Shown here piece by piece: positions 1 to 7,983 of a DNA stretch of 64,000 nt. A program made the translations under genes and the position numbers. Positions within the stretch are counted from its first letter, which is position 1, and every line of letters begins with the position of its first letter. Origin of the DNA: Actinoplanes couchii (GTDB taxonomy: Bacteria > Actinomycetota > Actinomycetes > Mycobacteriales > Micromonosporaceae); contig NZ_BOMG01000096.1 of the NCBI RefSeq assembly GCF_016862075.1, positions 62,001 through 126,000 of the forward strand, in the 5' to 3' direction. The notes below the pieces were generated by a model. That model worked only from the letters and a program-made list of their open reading frames with translations, did no database searches and had not been told where the DNA came from.

Positions 1-1228
1 ACACACCGGTGGGCCACTGGTTCCACAGCAGCCGGCCGGCCTTGCCCGCCAGCACCGTGAGCAGCTCCGGAACCGCAGCGTCGTCGTCCTGGGCCACCAC
101 CGTCGCGGTCAGCTGGCCCTCGACGATCTCGGCCACCCGGACCAGCTCGGCCTCGTCCTGGTAGGTGACGACCAGCGCGGTCGGCCCGAAACACTCGGTG
201 AGCAGCGCCTCCGGGTCGGCCAGCACGTCCGCCGCCGTGGTCAGCAGCAGCGTCGACGCCGGGGCCTCGGCGGGCGTGCCCGCGGCCAGCACCTCGATGC
301 CGGTGTGCGCGCTGAGCTGGTCCAGGACCCGCTGGTGACCGCTGACGATCTTGTCGTTGAGCAGCGGCGCCGGGGCCGGCAGGGTCGCGTCGCGCAGCAG
401 GTCGAGCAGCTTCGCACCGGCCGGGGCCAGCAGCACACCCGGCTTGGTGCAGAACTGGCCGGCGCCCATCGTGAACGACCCGACGAAACCGTCGGCGATC
501 TCCTGCGCGCGGGCGGCCGCGGCCTGCTCGGTCACGAAGACCGGGTTGACACTGCCGAGCTCGCCGTAGAACGGGATCGGCTCGGTGCGCGACTGGGCGA
601 TGTCGAACAGGGCCCGGCCGGCCGGGATCGAGCCGGTGAAGGCGCCCGCCCTGATCTGCGGGTGCACGAGCACCTCACGGGCCTGCTCCGGGCTGTGCAC
701 TAGCGCGAACAGGCCGTCCGGCGCACCGGCGGCACGCAACGCGTCCAGCACCACCCGGGCGGTGGCGTCGGACAGCTCCGGGTGCCCCTCGTGGGCCTTG
801 ACGATCACCGGGCAGCCCGCCGCGAGCGCCGAGGCGGTGTCGCCACCGGCCACGCTGAACGCGAACGGGAAGTTCGAGGCGGCGAAGACGATCACCGGTC
901 CGAGCGGCACGGCGGTCCGGCGCAGGTCCGGGCGGGGCGCGCCCATCGGCCATTCCGGGTCGGCGTGGTCCACGCGTACACCCAGATGGTCTCCGGCCGT
1001 GGCGGCGCCGGCCAGCAACCGCAACTGGAAGGTGGTGCGCTTCAGCTCGCCGCGCAGGCGGGCCTCCGGCAGGTGCGACTCGCGCCGGGCGATCGGGACG
1101 AGGTCGTCACCGGCGGCGTCCAGGGCGTCGGCGACCGCCACCAGCACCCGCTCCCGGTCCTGGCGCGCGGTGGCCGCCCACGTCTTCGCCGCGGACACCG
1201 CCTGAACGATCAGCTGCTCGGTCGTCAT
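1..1228 (-). CDS. Alpha-ketoglutarate semialdehyde dehydrogenase, C-terminus beyond the window
   Basis: An aldehyde dehydrogenase that should oxidise 2,5-dioxopentanoate (ketoglutarate semialdehyde) to 2-oxoglutarate with NAD(P)+, the last step of hydroxyproline breakdown. About 409 residues are visible of the roughly 500-525 usual for the family; the rest lies left of base 1. Seen: the oxyanion segment AASNFPFAFS around residues 117-126, the general-base Glu in YGELGS near 223, and the catalytic Cys in MGAGQFCTKPG near 260. The ATG at 1228 follows a strong AAGGAGAACC ribosome site. It is the third gene of a leftward operon, 14 nt after the cyclodeaminase-family gene. The substrate is inferred from the DapA and cyclodeaminase neighbours; other semialdehydes are possible. 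Confidence 0.85.
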   Translation of the reverse strand, partial: MTTEQLIVQAVSAAKTWAATARQDRERVLVAVADALDAAGDDLVPIARRESHLPEARLRGELKRTTFQLRLLAGAATAGDHLGVRVDHADPEWPMGAPRPDLRRTAVPLGPVIVFAASNFPFAFSVAGGDTASALAAGCPVIVKAHEGHPELSDATARVVLDALRAAGAPDGLFALVHSPEQAREVLVHPQIRAGAFTGSIPAGRALFDIAQSRTEPIPFYGELGSVNPVFVTEQAAAARAQEIADGFVGSFTMGAGQFCTKPGVLLAPAGAKLLDLLRDATLPAPAPLLNDKIVSGHQRVLDQLSAHTGIEVLAAGTPAEAPASTLLLTTAADVLADPEALLTECFGPTALVVTYQDEAELVRVAEIVEGQLTATVVAQDDDAAVPELLTVLAGKAGRLLWNQWPTGV

Positions 1229-1242
1229 CTGGTTCTCCTTCG

Positions 1243-2205
1243 TCACTGACCGTCTGTTTCCTGATGACGCTGGTACAGGGCGGTGGCCACCACCAGGTCC
1301 TCCCACGCCATCCCTACCCCGGAGAAGATCGCCGGGCGTCCCGGTGTCCGCTCGAACCTGCCGTTGACCAGGTCACTGAGGTTCGCGACAGGCAGGGCAG
1401 ACCATTCTTCGCCGGTACGGGCCTGCAACAGGTTTCCCGCCTCCCGCATCGCCGAAGCACGCGCCTCCACGGCCACGTCACCACGCCGCACGAGAGCGGC
1501 GGGCAGCTCGGCGCGCTGGGCCCCGTGCGAGCCGATCGCCGCCACGACGGCGTCCGCGGCGACCAGCGCGTCGTCCAGCACCGGGGTGGAACTGGAGGTG
1601 ACGCAGAGGACGACGGCGGCATCCCGCACGTCGTCCGGGGTGCCGGCCCGCACCGCGAGACCCTCGTGCCCGCTCATCCGCTCGGCGAACGCCTCGGCCG
1701 CACCGGGACGACGGCCGGTCACCGCCACGTCCAGCGGACGGTCCAGCACCGCGGACAGGCAGTGCAGGTGCCGTTCGGCCTGCGGACCGGTGCCGACGAC
1801 CACGACCCGGATCGGCTCCGGGCCGAGATCCGGGCCGGCCGCCAGCAGATGCTTGATCGCCGTCACGGTGGTGGCCGGCGTACGCAGCAGGGTCAGTTCC
1901 ACCGCGTCCATCAGAACTCGCGGCGCGAGGTCGTCACTGGCGAACAGCGTGTAGACACCCTGGATCTTGGGCAGGCCGCGGGCCGGGTTCTCCGGGGCGA
2001 TGGTCAGGAGCTTGACCCCCGACCACGTCTGCCCCGAGGTGGGCATGACCAGGAACTCGCCGCGCGGGGCGGGCGAGAACAGGCGGGGGCTGTCGACCTC
2101 GGGGTCGACCTCCCCCGACCTGAGCGCCCGCTCCAGGAACCCGACCACGTCCGGATACGTGGCCAGCGCGGCGAGCCGGTCGGCGGTGAGGAACGGAATG
2201 GTCAT
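1243..2205 (-). CDS. Ornithine cyclodeaminase/mu-crystallin family reductase, probable pyrroline-2-carboxylate reductase
   Basis: A 320-residue NAD(P)H-dependent enzyme of the ornithine cyclodeaminase/mu-crystallin family. It has an N-terminal dimerisation part with a likely active-site Lys in GVKLLTIAPEN (about residue 65), then a Rossmann fold starting VVVVGTGPQAERHL at about 134. In hydroxyproline clusters this family reduces pyrroline-2-carboxylate made from cis-3-hydroxyproline or D-proline; that assignment here rests on context. The ATG at 2205 lies only 4 nt after the deaminase stop, so the two are translationally coupled. A longer reading back to 2307 would run into the upstream gene and is not preferred. 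True ornithine cyclodeaminase is less likely. Confidence 0.8.
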   Translation of the reverse strand: MTIPFLTADRLAALATYPDVVGFLERALRSGEVDPEVDSPRLFSPAPRGEFLVMPTSGQTWSGVKLLTIAPENPARGLPKIQGVYTLFASDDLAPRVLMDAVELTLLRTPATTVTAIKHLLAAGPDLGPEPIRVVVVGTGPQAERHLHCLSAVLDRPLDVAVTGRRPGAAEAFAERMSGHEGLAVRAGTPDDVRDAAVVLCVTSSSTPVLDDALVAADAVVAAIGSHGAQRAELPAALVRRGDVAVEARASAMREAGNLLQARTGEEWSALPVANLSDLVNGRFERTPGRPAIFSGVGMAWEDLVVATALYQRHQETDGQ

Positions 2206-2209
2206 GGGA

Positions 2210-3109
2210 TCAGTTGTAGCCCTTGTCGATGACGGCCTGGGTCTCGGCGGTGATCCGCGCGGTGATCTCCGGCGAAAGCTGCAGGCGCGGCGGACGGCAG
2301 GCGCCACCCTTGCGGCCGACCAGGTCCATCGACAGCTTGATCGCCTGGACGAACTCGGTCTTGGAGTCCCAGCGCATCAGCGGGTGCAGGTCCCGGTAGA
2401 TCTTCAGCGCCTCGGCGGCATCCTCGGCCTTGCCGGAGGTGGACAGGTCGTAGACCTTCTTGCACGCGTTCGGGAAGGCATTGGTGTAACCGGCGATCCA
2501 GCCGACCGCACCGGCCAGGCCCACCTCGAACAGCACGTCGTCCGAGCCGACCAGCACGTCCAGCTCGGGCGCCAGCTCGCGCACCTCGTAGGCGCGGCGC
2601 ACGTCGCCGGAGAACTCCTTCACGGCCACGATCAGTCCCTCACCGTGCAGTTCGGCCAGGAGGTCGGGGGTCAGGTCGACCTTGGTGTCGATCGGGTTGT
2701 TGTAGGCCACGATCGGCACCCCGACGGCCGCGGCGGCCCGGTAGTGCGCCACGACGGTGGCCCGGTCGGCGCGGTACGCGTTCGGCGGGAGCAGCAGCAC
2801 GGAGCCGGCGCCGGCCTTGGCGGCCTGCTCGATCCAGCGGACCACTTCCTGCGAACCGTACGCCGCGACACCCGGCATGACCTGGAAACCGGCGGGGGCG
2901 GCCTCGACGGCGACCTCGACGACGCGGGCGCGCTCCTCGGGCGTGAGAGTCTGGTACTCACCGAGCGAGCCGTTCGGCGTCACCCCGTCCATGCCGTTCG
3001 CGGCGAGCCAGCGCACGTGCTCGGCGAAACCGTCATAGTCGACGGACAGGTCGTCGTTGAAAGGAAGGGCGGTCGCGACGTTGATTCCGTGCCACGGCTG
3101 CTTCGCCAT
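2210..3109 (-). CDS. DapA-family lyase, probable 1-pyrroline-4-hydroxy-2-carboxylate deaminase
   Basis: A 299-residue class I aldolase-fold protein of the dihydrodipicolinate synthase family. The Schiff-base lysine is in VAVKEFSGD (K164) and the catalytic tyrosine in VAYNNP (Y136); TPNGSLGEYQTL is the substrate-loop signature. Within this family the enzyme that converts pyrroline-4-hydroxy-2-carboxylate to ketoglutarate semialdehyde fits best, because a semialdehyde dehydrogenase lies downstream. It is the first gene of the leftward operon. Its ATG follows GAGGAGACC, and a palindromic operator lies 32-48 nt upstream. DapA itself or a sugar-acid aldolase are less likely given the company. Confidence 0.82.
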   Translation of the reverse strand: MAKQPWHGINVATALPFNDDLSVDYDGFAEHVRWLAANGMDGVTPNGSLGEYQTLTPEERARVVEVAVEAAPAGFQVMPGVAAYGSQEVVRWIEQAAKAGAGSVLLLPPNAYRADRATVVAHYRAAAAVGVPIVAYNNPIDTKVDLTPDLLAELHGEGLIVAVKEFSGDVRRAYEVRELAPELDVLVGSDDVLFEVGLAGAVGWIAGYTNAFPNACKKVYDLSTSGKAEDAAEALKIYRDLHPLMRWDSKTEFVQAIKLSMDLVGRKGGACRPPRLQLSPEITARITAETQAVIDKGYN

Positions 3110-3140
3110 CGTGTGGTCTCCTCACCAGTAGTTGCCCACA

Positions 3141-3157
3141 TGCTATGTGACATTGCA
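3141..3157. promoter_or_regulatory. Candidate operator for the hydroxyproline operon
   Basis: The 17-bp element TGCTATGTGACATTGCA is an inverted repeat around a central base, with seven of eight pairs matching. It lies just upstream of the first gene of the leftward operon. Spacing and sequence style resemble GntR-family operators, which often control hydroxyproline genes. No regulator gene is visible beside it; it may lie left of the window. Confidence 0.5.
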
Positions 3158-3197
3158 CTGTCCGGACAAGGCTTCCGCCGCTTCATTCACGGCCCGT

Positions 3198-3605
3198 CTA
3201 TGCGCCCGCCCGCCGCACCGTCGACGACACCCCCACCAGCTCCGGCCGCGCCGGAACCAGCAGCGTGGTAACCCCGAGCGCCTCGTTCATCGCGGCCAGC
3301 TGACACTCCAGGCCCAGGTCGGTGCGGTTGCGCACCCCGCGCACGATCACGTCGGCCCGATTCTCCCGGCAGAAGGTCGCGGTCAGCCCGGCCCAGGCGG
3401 TCACCACCACGTTGTCCCACTCTGGCAGGACCATTTTTCGTACGCCCACCGCCCGCTCCGTCGCCCCCGCGCCGGGACTCTTGTCCGGATTCACCGCCAC
3501 CAGCACCGTGACCAGGTCGAACTGCCGCCGGACCCGATCGACGACATCAAGATGCCCCGACGTGAACGGGTCGAACGTCCCCGGATAGACGGCATGCGTG
3601 GCCAC
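3198..3605 (-). CDS. CoaD-like nucleotidyltransferase, shortened at the C-terminus
   Basis: Resembles phosphopantetheine adenylyltransferase, which joins 4'-phosphopantetheine to AMP in coenzyme A synthesis. Visible: YPGTFDPFTSGHLD with the TSGH nucleotide-binding motif (H18), VIVRGVRNRTDLGLECQLA for pantetheine binding, and VGVSSTVRR near the end. It has only 135 residues where CoaD usually has about 160. The stop falls right after the SST(V)R motif, so the C-terminal helices (normally ...GDVSGLVP...) are absent. The GTG at 3605 places the first strand correctly. Either a degenerate second copy or a specialised short version; the housekeeping coaD is probably elsewhere. Confidence 0.72.
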   Translation of the reverse strand: MATHAVYPGTFDPFTSGHLDVVDRVRRQFDLVTVLVAVNPDKSPGAGATERAVGVRKMVLPEWDNVVVTAWAGLTATFCRENRADVIVRGVRNRTDLGLECQLAAMNEALGVTTLLVPARPELVGVSSTVRRAGA

Positions 3606-3804
3606 CCGCCGATCCTATTGCAGAGCGTCATCGATGGGGCCCGCCGCCCGGCCGCCCGTCCCGACCCGCTCCTCCGGCCCATCCCGCCCTGCTCCCGCTT
3701 CTCCGGCCCGGCCCGTCGTCGCGCCCGGCGTGATCCGGCTGACATCTCGCGGGCGGGGCTCTTCCGGGGCCGAGATTGTCGTACCCGCGGAGCATCATGA
3801 CCGG

Positions 3805-4137
3805 GTGACCACTTCCGCGGGCGAACTCCTCGCCACCGTCGTGGCCCGCGCGGTCGCCGACTTCGCGGGTCACAACGCCTACGTGCGCGGCGGCACCGCG
3901 GTCCACGCGGTGGCGACGGTCCGCTGGCTCGGCGAGCTGGAGGTCCCCGCCCCGCTCTGCCACGTCGGCGTCAGCGGCGGCGAGCTGGCCGCCCTGCGCC
4001 CGACGACCGCCCCGGTGACGTGCCGCCGTTGCCTGCGCCGCCAGGGCGCCGACGAAACCCCCGGCCCATCGGCCACCCAGCAGCTCTCCCTGTTCCCGGC
4101 GACCCGAACACCACCCGATCAGCCGGCGTCGGGGTAA
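3805..4137 (+). CDS. Small protein with a putative zinc-binding cysteine motif
   Basis: A 110-residue protein of unknown function. The GTG at 3805 is chosen because the nearby ATG at 3797 reads straight into a stop, and in-frame codons further upstream look non-coding. Cys52-His53 and Cys73-x2-Cys76 (TCRRC) could make a treble-clef or ribbon zinc site; the tail after residue 85 is Pro/Ser/Thr-rich and probably disordered. Its last 19 bases overlap the end of the opposing membrane-protein gene. No family recognised. Confidence 0.5.
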   Translation: MTTSAGELLATVVARAVADFAGHNAYVRGGTAVHAVATVRWLGELEVPAPLCHVGVSGGELAALRPTTAPVTCRRCLRRQGADETPGPSATQQLSLFPATRTPPDQPASG

Positions 4138-4658
4138 CGCCTCAGGTAGGCCCGGGCCCGGCGCCACAGGAGGACAGCTTCGACGGTCCGGTAGGCACCC
4201 AGCAACAGCAGCGCGATGCTGCCGTAGAGGATGAAACGGCCGACGTGGCCGTTCAGGGCCAGGACGATCAGTACCGGCAGGCCGGCGAAAGCGGCGATGA
4301 GCCCGGTCGCCATGACCGGCCCCGACCGACAGATCCGGGTCGCCTCGGCCACCGCGTGCGGATGCTGTTTCTGATCGCGGATGGCGCGAAGGGTCTCCTT
4401 GTGCAGCTCCGGCGCTCCTGACCAGTCCGGCTGCGGCGCCATTCCGGGATGGCGGCGCAGCACGACGAGCAGGGCGGTGGAGACAGCCGCACCCGCAAAC
4501 ATGATCATCGCCCAGAGCAGCAGAGCGATCGCAGCCTTACCGGCCGAGGAGAAGACCATGGCCAGAACGCCGGCGACGATCCCCGCCCCGGCGAAGGCGG
4601 CCGCCCGGACAGCGACCTTGCGCCGGGTGGGCCACGGCCGAACGGGAAGAACGTCCAC
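4119..4658 (-). CDS. Four-helix membrane protein of unknown function
   Basis: A 179-residue protein with about four hydrophobic segments (around residues 17-37, 42-66, 117-137 and 141-160) and a charged cytoplasmic loop between the second and third (WSGAPELHKETLRAIRDQKQ). The C-terminus is rich in Arg (LLWRRARAYLRRY). The GTG at 4658 fits the coding frame. It converges on and overlaps the zinc-motif gene by 19 bp. No family recognised. Confidence 0.6.
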   Translation of the reverse strand: MDVLPVRPWPTRRKVAVRAAAFAGAGIVAGVLAMVFSSAGKAAIALLLWAMIMFAGAAVSTALLVVLRRHPGMAPQPDWSGAPELHKETLRAIRDQKQHPHAVAEATRICRSGPVMATGLIAAFAGLPVLIVLALNGHVGRFILYGSIALLLLGAYRTVEAVLLWRRARAYLRRYPDAG

Positions 4659-4721
4659 AACAGACTCCTACCCGCCCGGACCCGGAACCAATCGACCGCC
4701 GCCCGTGCCCGGAACCGCACG

Positions 4722-5180
4722 TCACCGCGGCTCAGCCGGCTCTTCGTAGGACTCTCGCAGTGCCCGCTTCAACAGAGCGAGGTCCGTGTCGAGGGCACGG
4801 CGGCTGGTCAGGCGCAGCAGTGACCCGAGCAGCGGGAGGCGAGGGGCGAAGTCCAGAACGTGGTCGATACGGGTGCCGGCCGGAGTTCCGGTCAGATGGA
4901 ACCTCAGTTCGGCGTGCCGGAACATCGGTGAGCCGAGCAGAGCGAAACTCAACTCGGAGACGGGCTCCCAGACGGTGACCCGGAAATCCTGCCGCTTGCC
5001 GCCCGGCGAGACGGTGGTCGCCTCCCACCCGACACCCAACGGGCCGGTCGAGCGTGGGATGACCTCCGCGATACTGCGATCCCACCGCGGTGTGGTCCGA
5101 ACCGGATCGGCCAGAAACTCCCACACCTGATCAGCACCCTGCGCAACGACGATCGAGGATTCCAGCCGCATACCGTCCAC
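4722..5180 (-). CDS. SRPBCC-fold (polyketide cyclase/START-like) protein
   Basis: About 152 residues with the helix-grip pattern of SRPBCC proteins. It opens SSIVVAQGADQVWEFLADP, continues WDRSIAEVIP, and has the long C-terminal helix LTSRRALDTDLALLKRAL. These proteins bind hydrophobic ligands in a deep cavity; the ligand here is unknown. The GTG at 5180 is preferred because a GGAGG sits 9 nt upstream; the ATG at 5171 gives a form three residues shorter. It points away from the DUF1963 gene. Confidence 0.7.
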   Translation of the reverse strand: MDGMRLESSIVVAQGADQVWEFLADPVRTTPRWDRSIAEVIPRSTGPLGVGWEATTVSPGGKRQDFRVTVWEPVSELSFALLGSPMFRHAELRFHLTGTPAGTRIDHVLDFAPRLPLLGSLLRLTSRRALDTDLALLKRALRESYEEPAEPR

Positions 5181-5251
5181 GGTAGGCAACCTCCGCCAGG
5201 CCGTCCGCGTGGATCAACTCCGCGGGATCGCCTATGGCATGATCTGCCGCC

Positions 5252-5998
5252 ATGGACGACGTGGAACGGTTCCGGCGGCTGGCCCGGGAACGGGGCGCGA
5301 CCGACGGCGCGATCGACACCTGGCTGCAGTTCAACCGGCCGAAGGTCGAGCTGCACGCCACCGGTGACGGTCCGCCCGCCGGTCGCTTCGGCGGACGCCC
5401 GTTGCTGCCGGAGAGCGCGGCCTGGCCGATGATGGACGGCCGGATGCCGTACTTCTTCCTGGCCGAGGTCGACTGTGCCGCGCTCGCCCCGGAGATGCCC
5501 GGACTACCGCCGGCCGGCACCCTGCAGTTCTTCGTCAGCGACTTCTACGACGCGGAAGAGGGCGCGGTCTTCTACTACCCGCCCGGCACCGCACTGACCG
5601 ACACCGGGCCGCCGCCGGGCTCGCACGAGCCGACCGTCCTGGCCGGGCACCCGCTGCACGTCCGTCGCCGGGGCACGATGCCTCCCGATCCGGGCCCGGA
5701 GGACCCCACACCCGACTACGACCTCGACATCGAGGACTGGTGGGACGAGGTCATGACGGGCGAGGGCCGGATGCACATGGGCGGTATGGCCCAGCGGCTC
5801 TACTACGGCTTCCCCGGGCCCCGGGAGTTCGAGTTCGAGGACCCGTACACCGATGCGGTGCGGCTGGCGGAGTTCTTCTTCGACCCGGAGGAGTTCACCG
5901 AATTCGATCCGCAGAGGATCGAGTTCATGATCTATCCCGACGACCTGGCCGCACGGGCGTTCGACCGGGCCTGGGTCGGCACGACGATCAACGACTGA
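5252..5998 (+). CDS. DUF1963 (YwqG-like) family protein
   Basis: A 248-residue soluble, acidic protein. It matches DUF1963 by the block GGRPLLPESAAWP (residues about 48-60), PYFFLAEVDCAAL, and LPPAGTLQFFVSD. The second half holds Asp/Glu-rich stretches (DYDLDIEDWWDE). The family has no firm biochemical role. It stands alone, divergent from the SRPBCC gene. A more distant relative of the same general type lies at 54035-55012. Confidence 0.75.
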   Translation: MDDVERFRRLARERGATDGAIDTWLQFNRPKVELHATGDGPPAGRFGGRPLLPESAAWPMMDGRMPYFFLAEVDCAALAPEMPGLPPAGTLQFFVSDFYDAEEGAVFYYPPGTALTDTGPPPGSHEPTVLAGHPLHVRRRGTMPPDPGPEDPTPDYDLDIEDWWDEVMTGEGRMHMGGMAQRLYYGFPGPREFEFEDPYTDAVRLAEFFFDPEEFTEFDPQRIEFMIYPDDLAARAFDRAWVGTTIND

Positions 5999-6040
5999 GC
6001 CGCCGGCGCCGACGGTCCTGGTGGGTACGGGGTCGTGGGC

Positions 6041-6424
6041 TCAGGCGCCGAACTCCCAGAACGCCCGTAGCGCCGTGATCCGGCCGGTGCCGTCGGTGCG
6101 GTAGGTGAAGACGCCGTTCACCCGCATCGTGTCGCCGGTCGGGAACTTCAGATGGATGGCGCCCACGTCGGCCACCTCGTCGCCGCACAGGTAGGAACGT
6201 TCGATCTCGAAGCGCATCGTCTCGACCTGGCCGATCACCGAGTCGTAGAACGCGGCGATCGCCGCGGCGCCCCGATGCCCCTGACCGTCGGGGCACAGGG
6301 GTGACGGGCCGACCGGGTCCTCCACCACGGCGTCGTCGGCGAACAGGGCCAGCCATCCGGCCCGGTCCCCCGCTCCGGCCGCCGCCTGTGAGCGGCGCGC
6401 CAGTTCCCGTGCAGTCGTCAACAC
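6041..6424 (-). CDS. SnoaL/ketosteroid-isomerase-like protein
   Basis: A 127-residue NTF2-fold protein. The pattern WLALFADDAVVEDPVGPSP is typical of ketosteroid-isomerase-like proteins, and GAAAIAAFYDSVIG follows. It probably binds or isomerises a small hydrophobic ketone. It lies 22 nt after the MpaB-like oxygenase gene on the same strand, so they are probably co-transcribed. Start is GTG at 6424. Confidence 0.75.
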   Translation of the reverse strand: MLTTARELARRSQAAAGAGDRAGWLALFADDAVVEDPVGPSPLCPDGQGHRGAAAIAAFYDSVIGQVETMRFEIERSYLCGDEVADVGAIHLKFPTGDTMRVNGVFTYRTDGTGRITALRAFWEFGA

Positions 6425-6446
6425 AACCTCCCGAGACCGGAATTGA

Positions 6447-7289
6447 TCAGTGGTGGGTGCCGAGATCGGGCGTGCTCCACCCGTACGGATAAATCGCCTT
6501 GATGTGTTGGTCGAGGGGACCGGCGGAGCCGGGCGGTGAATCCGGGCGCGGGTCGAGGCGGCCGAGCGTCCGCAGCACCGTCGTGGACAGGCGGCGGCGT
6601 GCCCGCGACGGGAGTGGCAGACCGCACCCCCGCAGGATCCGCGGGTCGACCTGGGCGGTCAGGATCGGGTTGATCAGCGGGCGGACCGGGCGCGGGAGCA
6701 GGGTCGGCAGATAGTTCAGGAACGCCCTGGTCAGGCGCTCGTTTTGAGGCTCGTACGCGACCTGTTCGTCCAGGTAACGATCCCAGCGGGCGCGCATCTG
6801 CGGCAGCGCCGGCGGCATCGGGTGATGCGAGCCGAACGCCCGGGCCACGGCACTGAAGTGCAGGCGCAGCGACTCGCGTTCCGCGTCGAGCACCGGGCGC
6901 CAGCCGAACCGGTCGGCGATCTCCAGGGACATCAGCGGTACGTCGCAGCCGACGGCCACGAAGTCGTCCGGGTGGATGTCGTAGTGCCGGTGCATGCCGT
7001 TGACCCGGCGGGCGGCGTCCCGGCCCGGCCCCGGGTCGAGACCGTGTTCCAGCACTTCGTTGACCAGCAGGGTGGTGTCGATGAACCGTCTGGCGGTGTG
7101 CTCGGTGAACTGCCCGGTGGCGTCGAGGATCCGCGACATCCGCGGGACGGCGAACGTCATCAGGTTCCCGGTGACCGCCTGCAGCAGCATCACCGACTGG
7201 AAGTCCAGGTAGAACAGCCGGGTGATCTCCCGGTGGTCGACGGCGGGATCCAGTGCGGCGATACGACGGCGGCGCGCGTCACGGTCCAT
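6447..7289 (-). CDS. MpaB-like (DUF2236) oxygenase family protein
   Basis: A 280-residue protein of the oxygenase MpaB/DUF2236 family, relatives of which include latex-clearing protein and fungal MpaB. Seen: DFQSVMLLQAVTG, then HTARRFIDTTLLVNEVLEHG and MHRHYDIHPDDFVAVG, with several conserved His/Arg that could bind haem. Actual substrate unknown. It precedes a SnoaL-like gene (22 nt) and follows a TetR gene (55 nt) on the same strand, suggesting a small detoxification operon controlled by that TetR. Confidence 0.72.
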   Translation of the reverse strand: MDRDARRRRIAALDPAVDHREITRLFYLDFQSVMLLQAVTGNLMTFAVPRMSRILDATGQFTEHTARRFIDTTLLVNEVLEHGLDPGPGRDAARRVNGMHRHYDIHPDDFVAVGCDVPLMSLEIADRFGWRPVLDAERESLRLHFSAVARAFGSHHPMPPALPQMRARWDRYLDEQVAYEPQNERLTRAFLNYLPTLLPRPVRPLINPILTAQVDPRILRGCGLPLPSRARRRLSTTVLRTLGRLDPRPDSPPGSAGPLDQHIKAIYPYGWSTPDLGTHH

Positions 7290-7344
7290 ACCGTCAGACG
7301 CTAACCGGCGGCGGGGTTCGTGGGAACCCGGGCACGCGGTCGTG

Positions 7345-7950
7345 CTATCCGGCGCCGATCGCTTCCAGGTGGGCGTCGAAGGCAGCGACCATGTCGAAGT
7401 CGGGGTCCAGCAGCCACCGGGTCTGCAGGCCGTCCATCACCGCGATCAGGCCGGCGGCGAGCCGGTCGGCGGGTGGCCCGGACGGCAGGTCGCCCTCCTC
7501 GCGGGCGGCCCGCACGGCGGTGGTGGTCTCCCGGCTGACCGACGCGTACCGCTCCCGGAAGAAGTCGTGCGCCGGATGGTCGGGCGCGGTCGCCTCGGCC
7601 GCGAGCGTGGTGAACAGACGGATCATGTCGCGGTCGGCGGCGTTGCGGCGGACCAGGGCGCGCAGCCCGGCGACGAACCCGCCCGGCGCCGCCCGCAACT
7701 CCATGCCGGCACCGACGTCGCGCTGTTCGAGCAGGGCCACCAGCAGGGCTTCCTTGGAACCGAAGTGGTGAATGATGTTGCCGGCGCTGACCCCGGCCCG
7801 CACCGCGACGTCGCGCAGCACTCCCCCACGGAAGCCGTGCTCGGCGAAGACGGCGCGGGCGGCGTCGAGGATGGCGCGCCGGGCCTCCCGGCCGGAATGG
7901 TACGGACCCCGCGGGCCCCGTTTCGGGGAAGAAGTCACGCTCCCGACCAT
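7345..7950 (-). CDS. TetR/AcrR family transcriptional regulator
   Basis: A 201-residue repressor. N-terminal HTH: REARRAILDAARAVFAEHGF...VRAGVSAGNIIHHFGSKEALL (about residues 20-68); C-terminal ligand domain ends LDPDFDMVAAFDAHLEAIG. It is first in a leftward group with the MpaB-like and SnoaL-like genes, its most likely targets. ATG at 7950; a TATATG box overlaps the start, so the transcript may have little or no leader. Confidence 0.85.
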   Translation of the reverse strand: MVGSVTSSPKRGPRGPYHSGREARRAILDAARAVFAEHGFRGGVLRDVAVRAGVSAGNIIHHFGSKEALLVALLEQRDVGAGMELRAAPGGFVAGLRALVRRNAADRDMIRLFTTLAAEATAPDHPAHDFFRERYASVSRETTTAVRAAREEGDLPSGPPADRLAAGLIAVMDGLQTRWLLDPDFDMVAAFDAHLEAIGAG

Positions 7951-7983
7951 ATACAGTGGACGGTTCCTGGCCCCGGCGGGCCC

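Noticed and set aside
3159..3168. TGTCCGGACA as a LexA-type or heat-shock site
   Set aside because: A perfect 10-bp palindrome but without the spacing of known SOS boxes; noted only as part of the hydroxyproline promoter.
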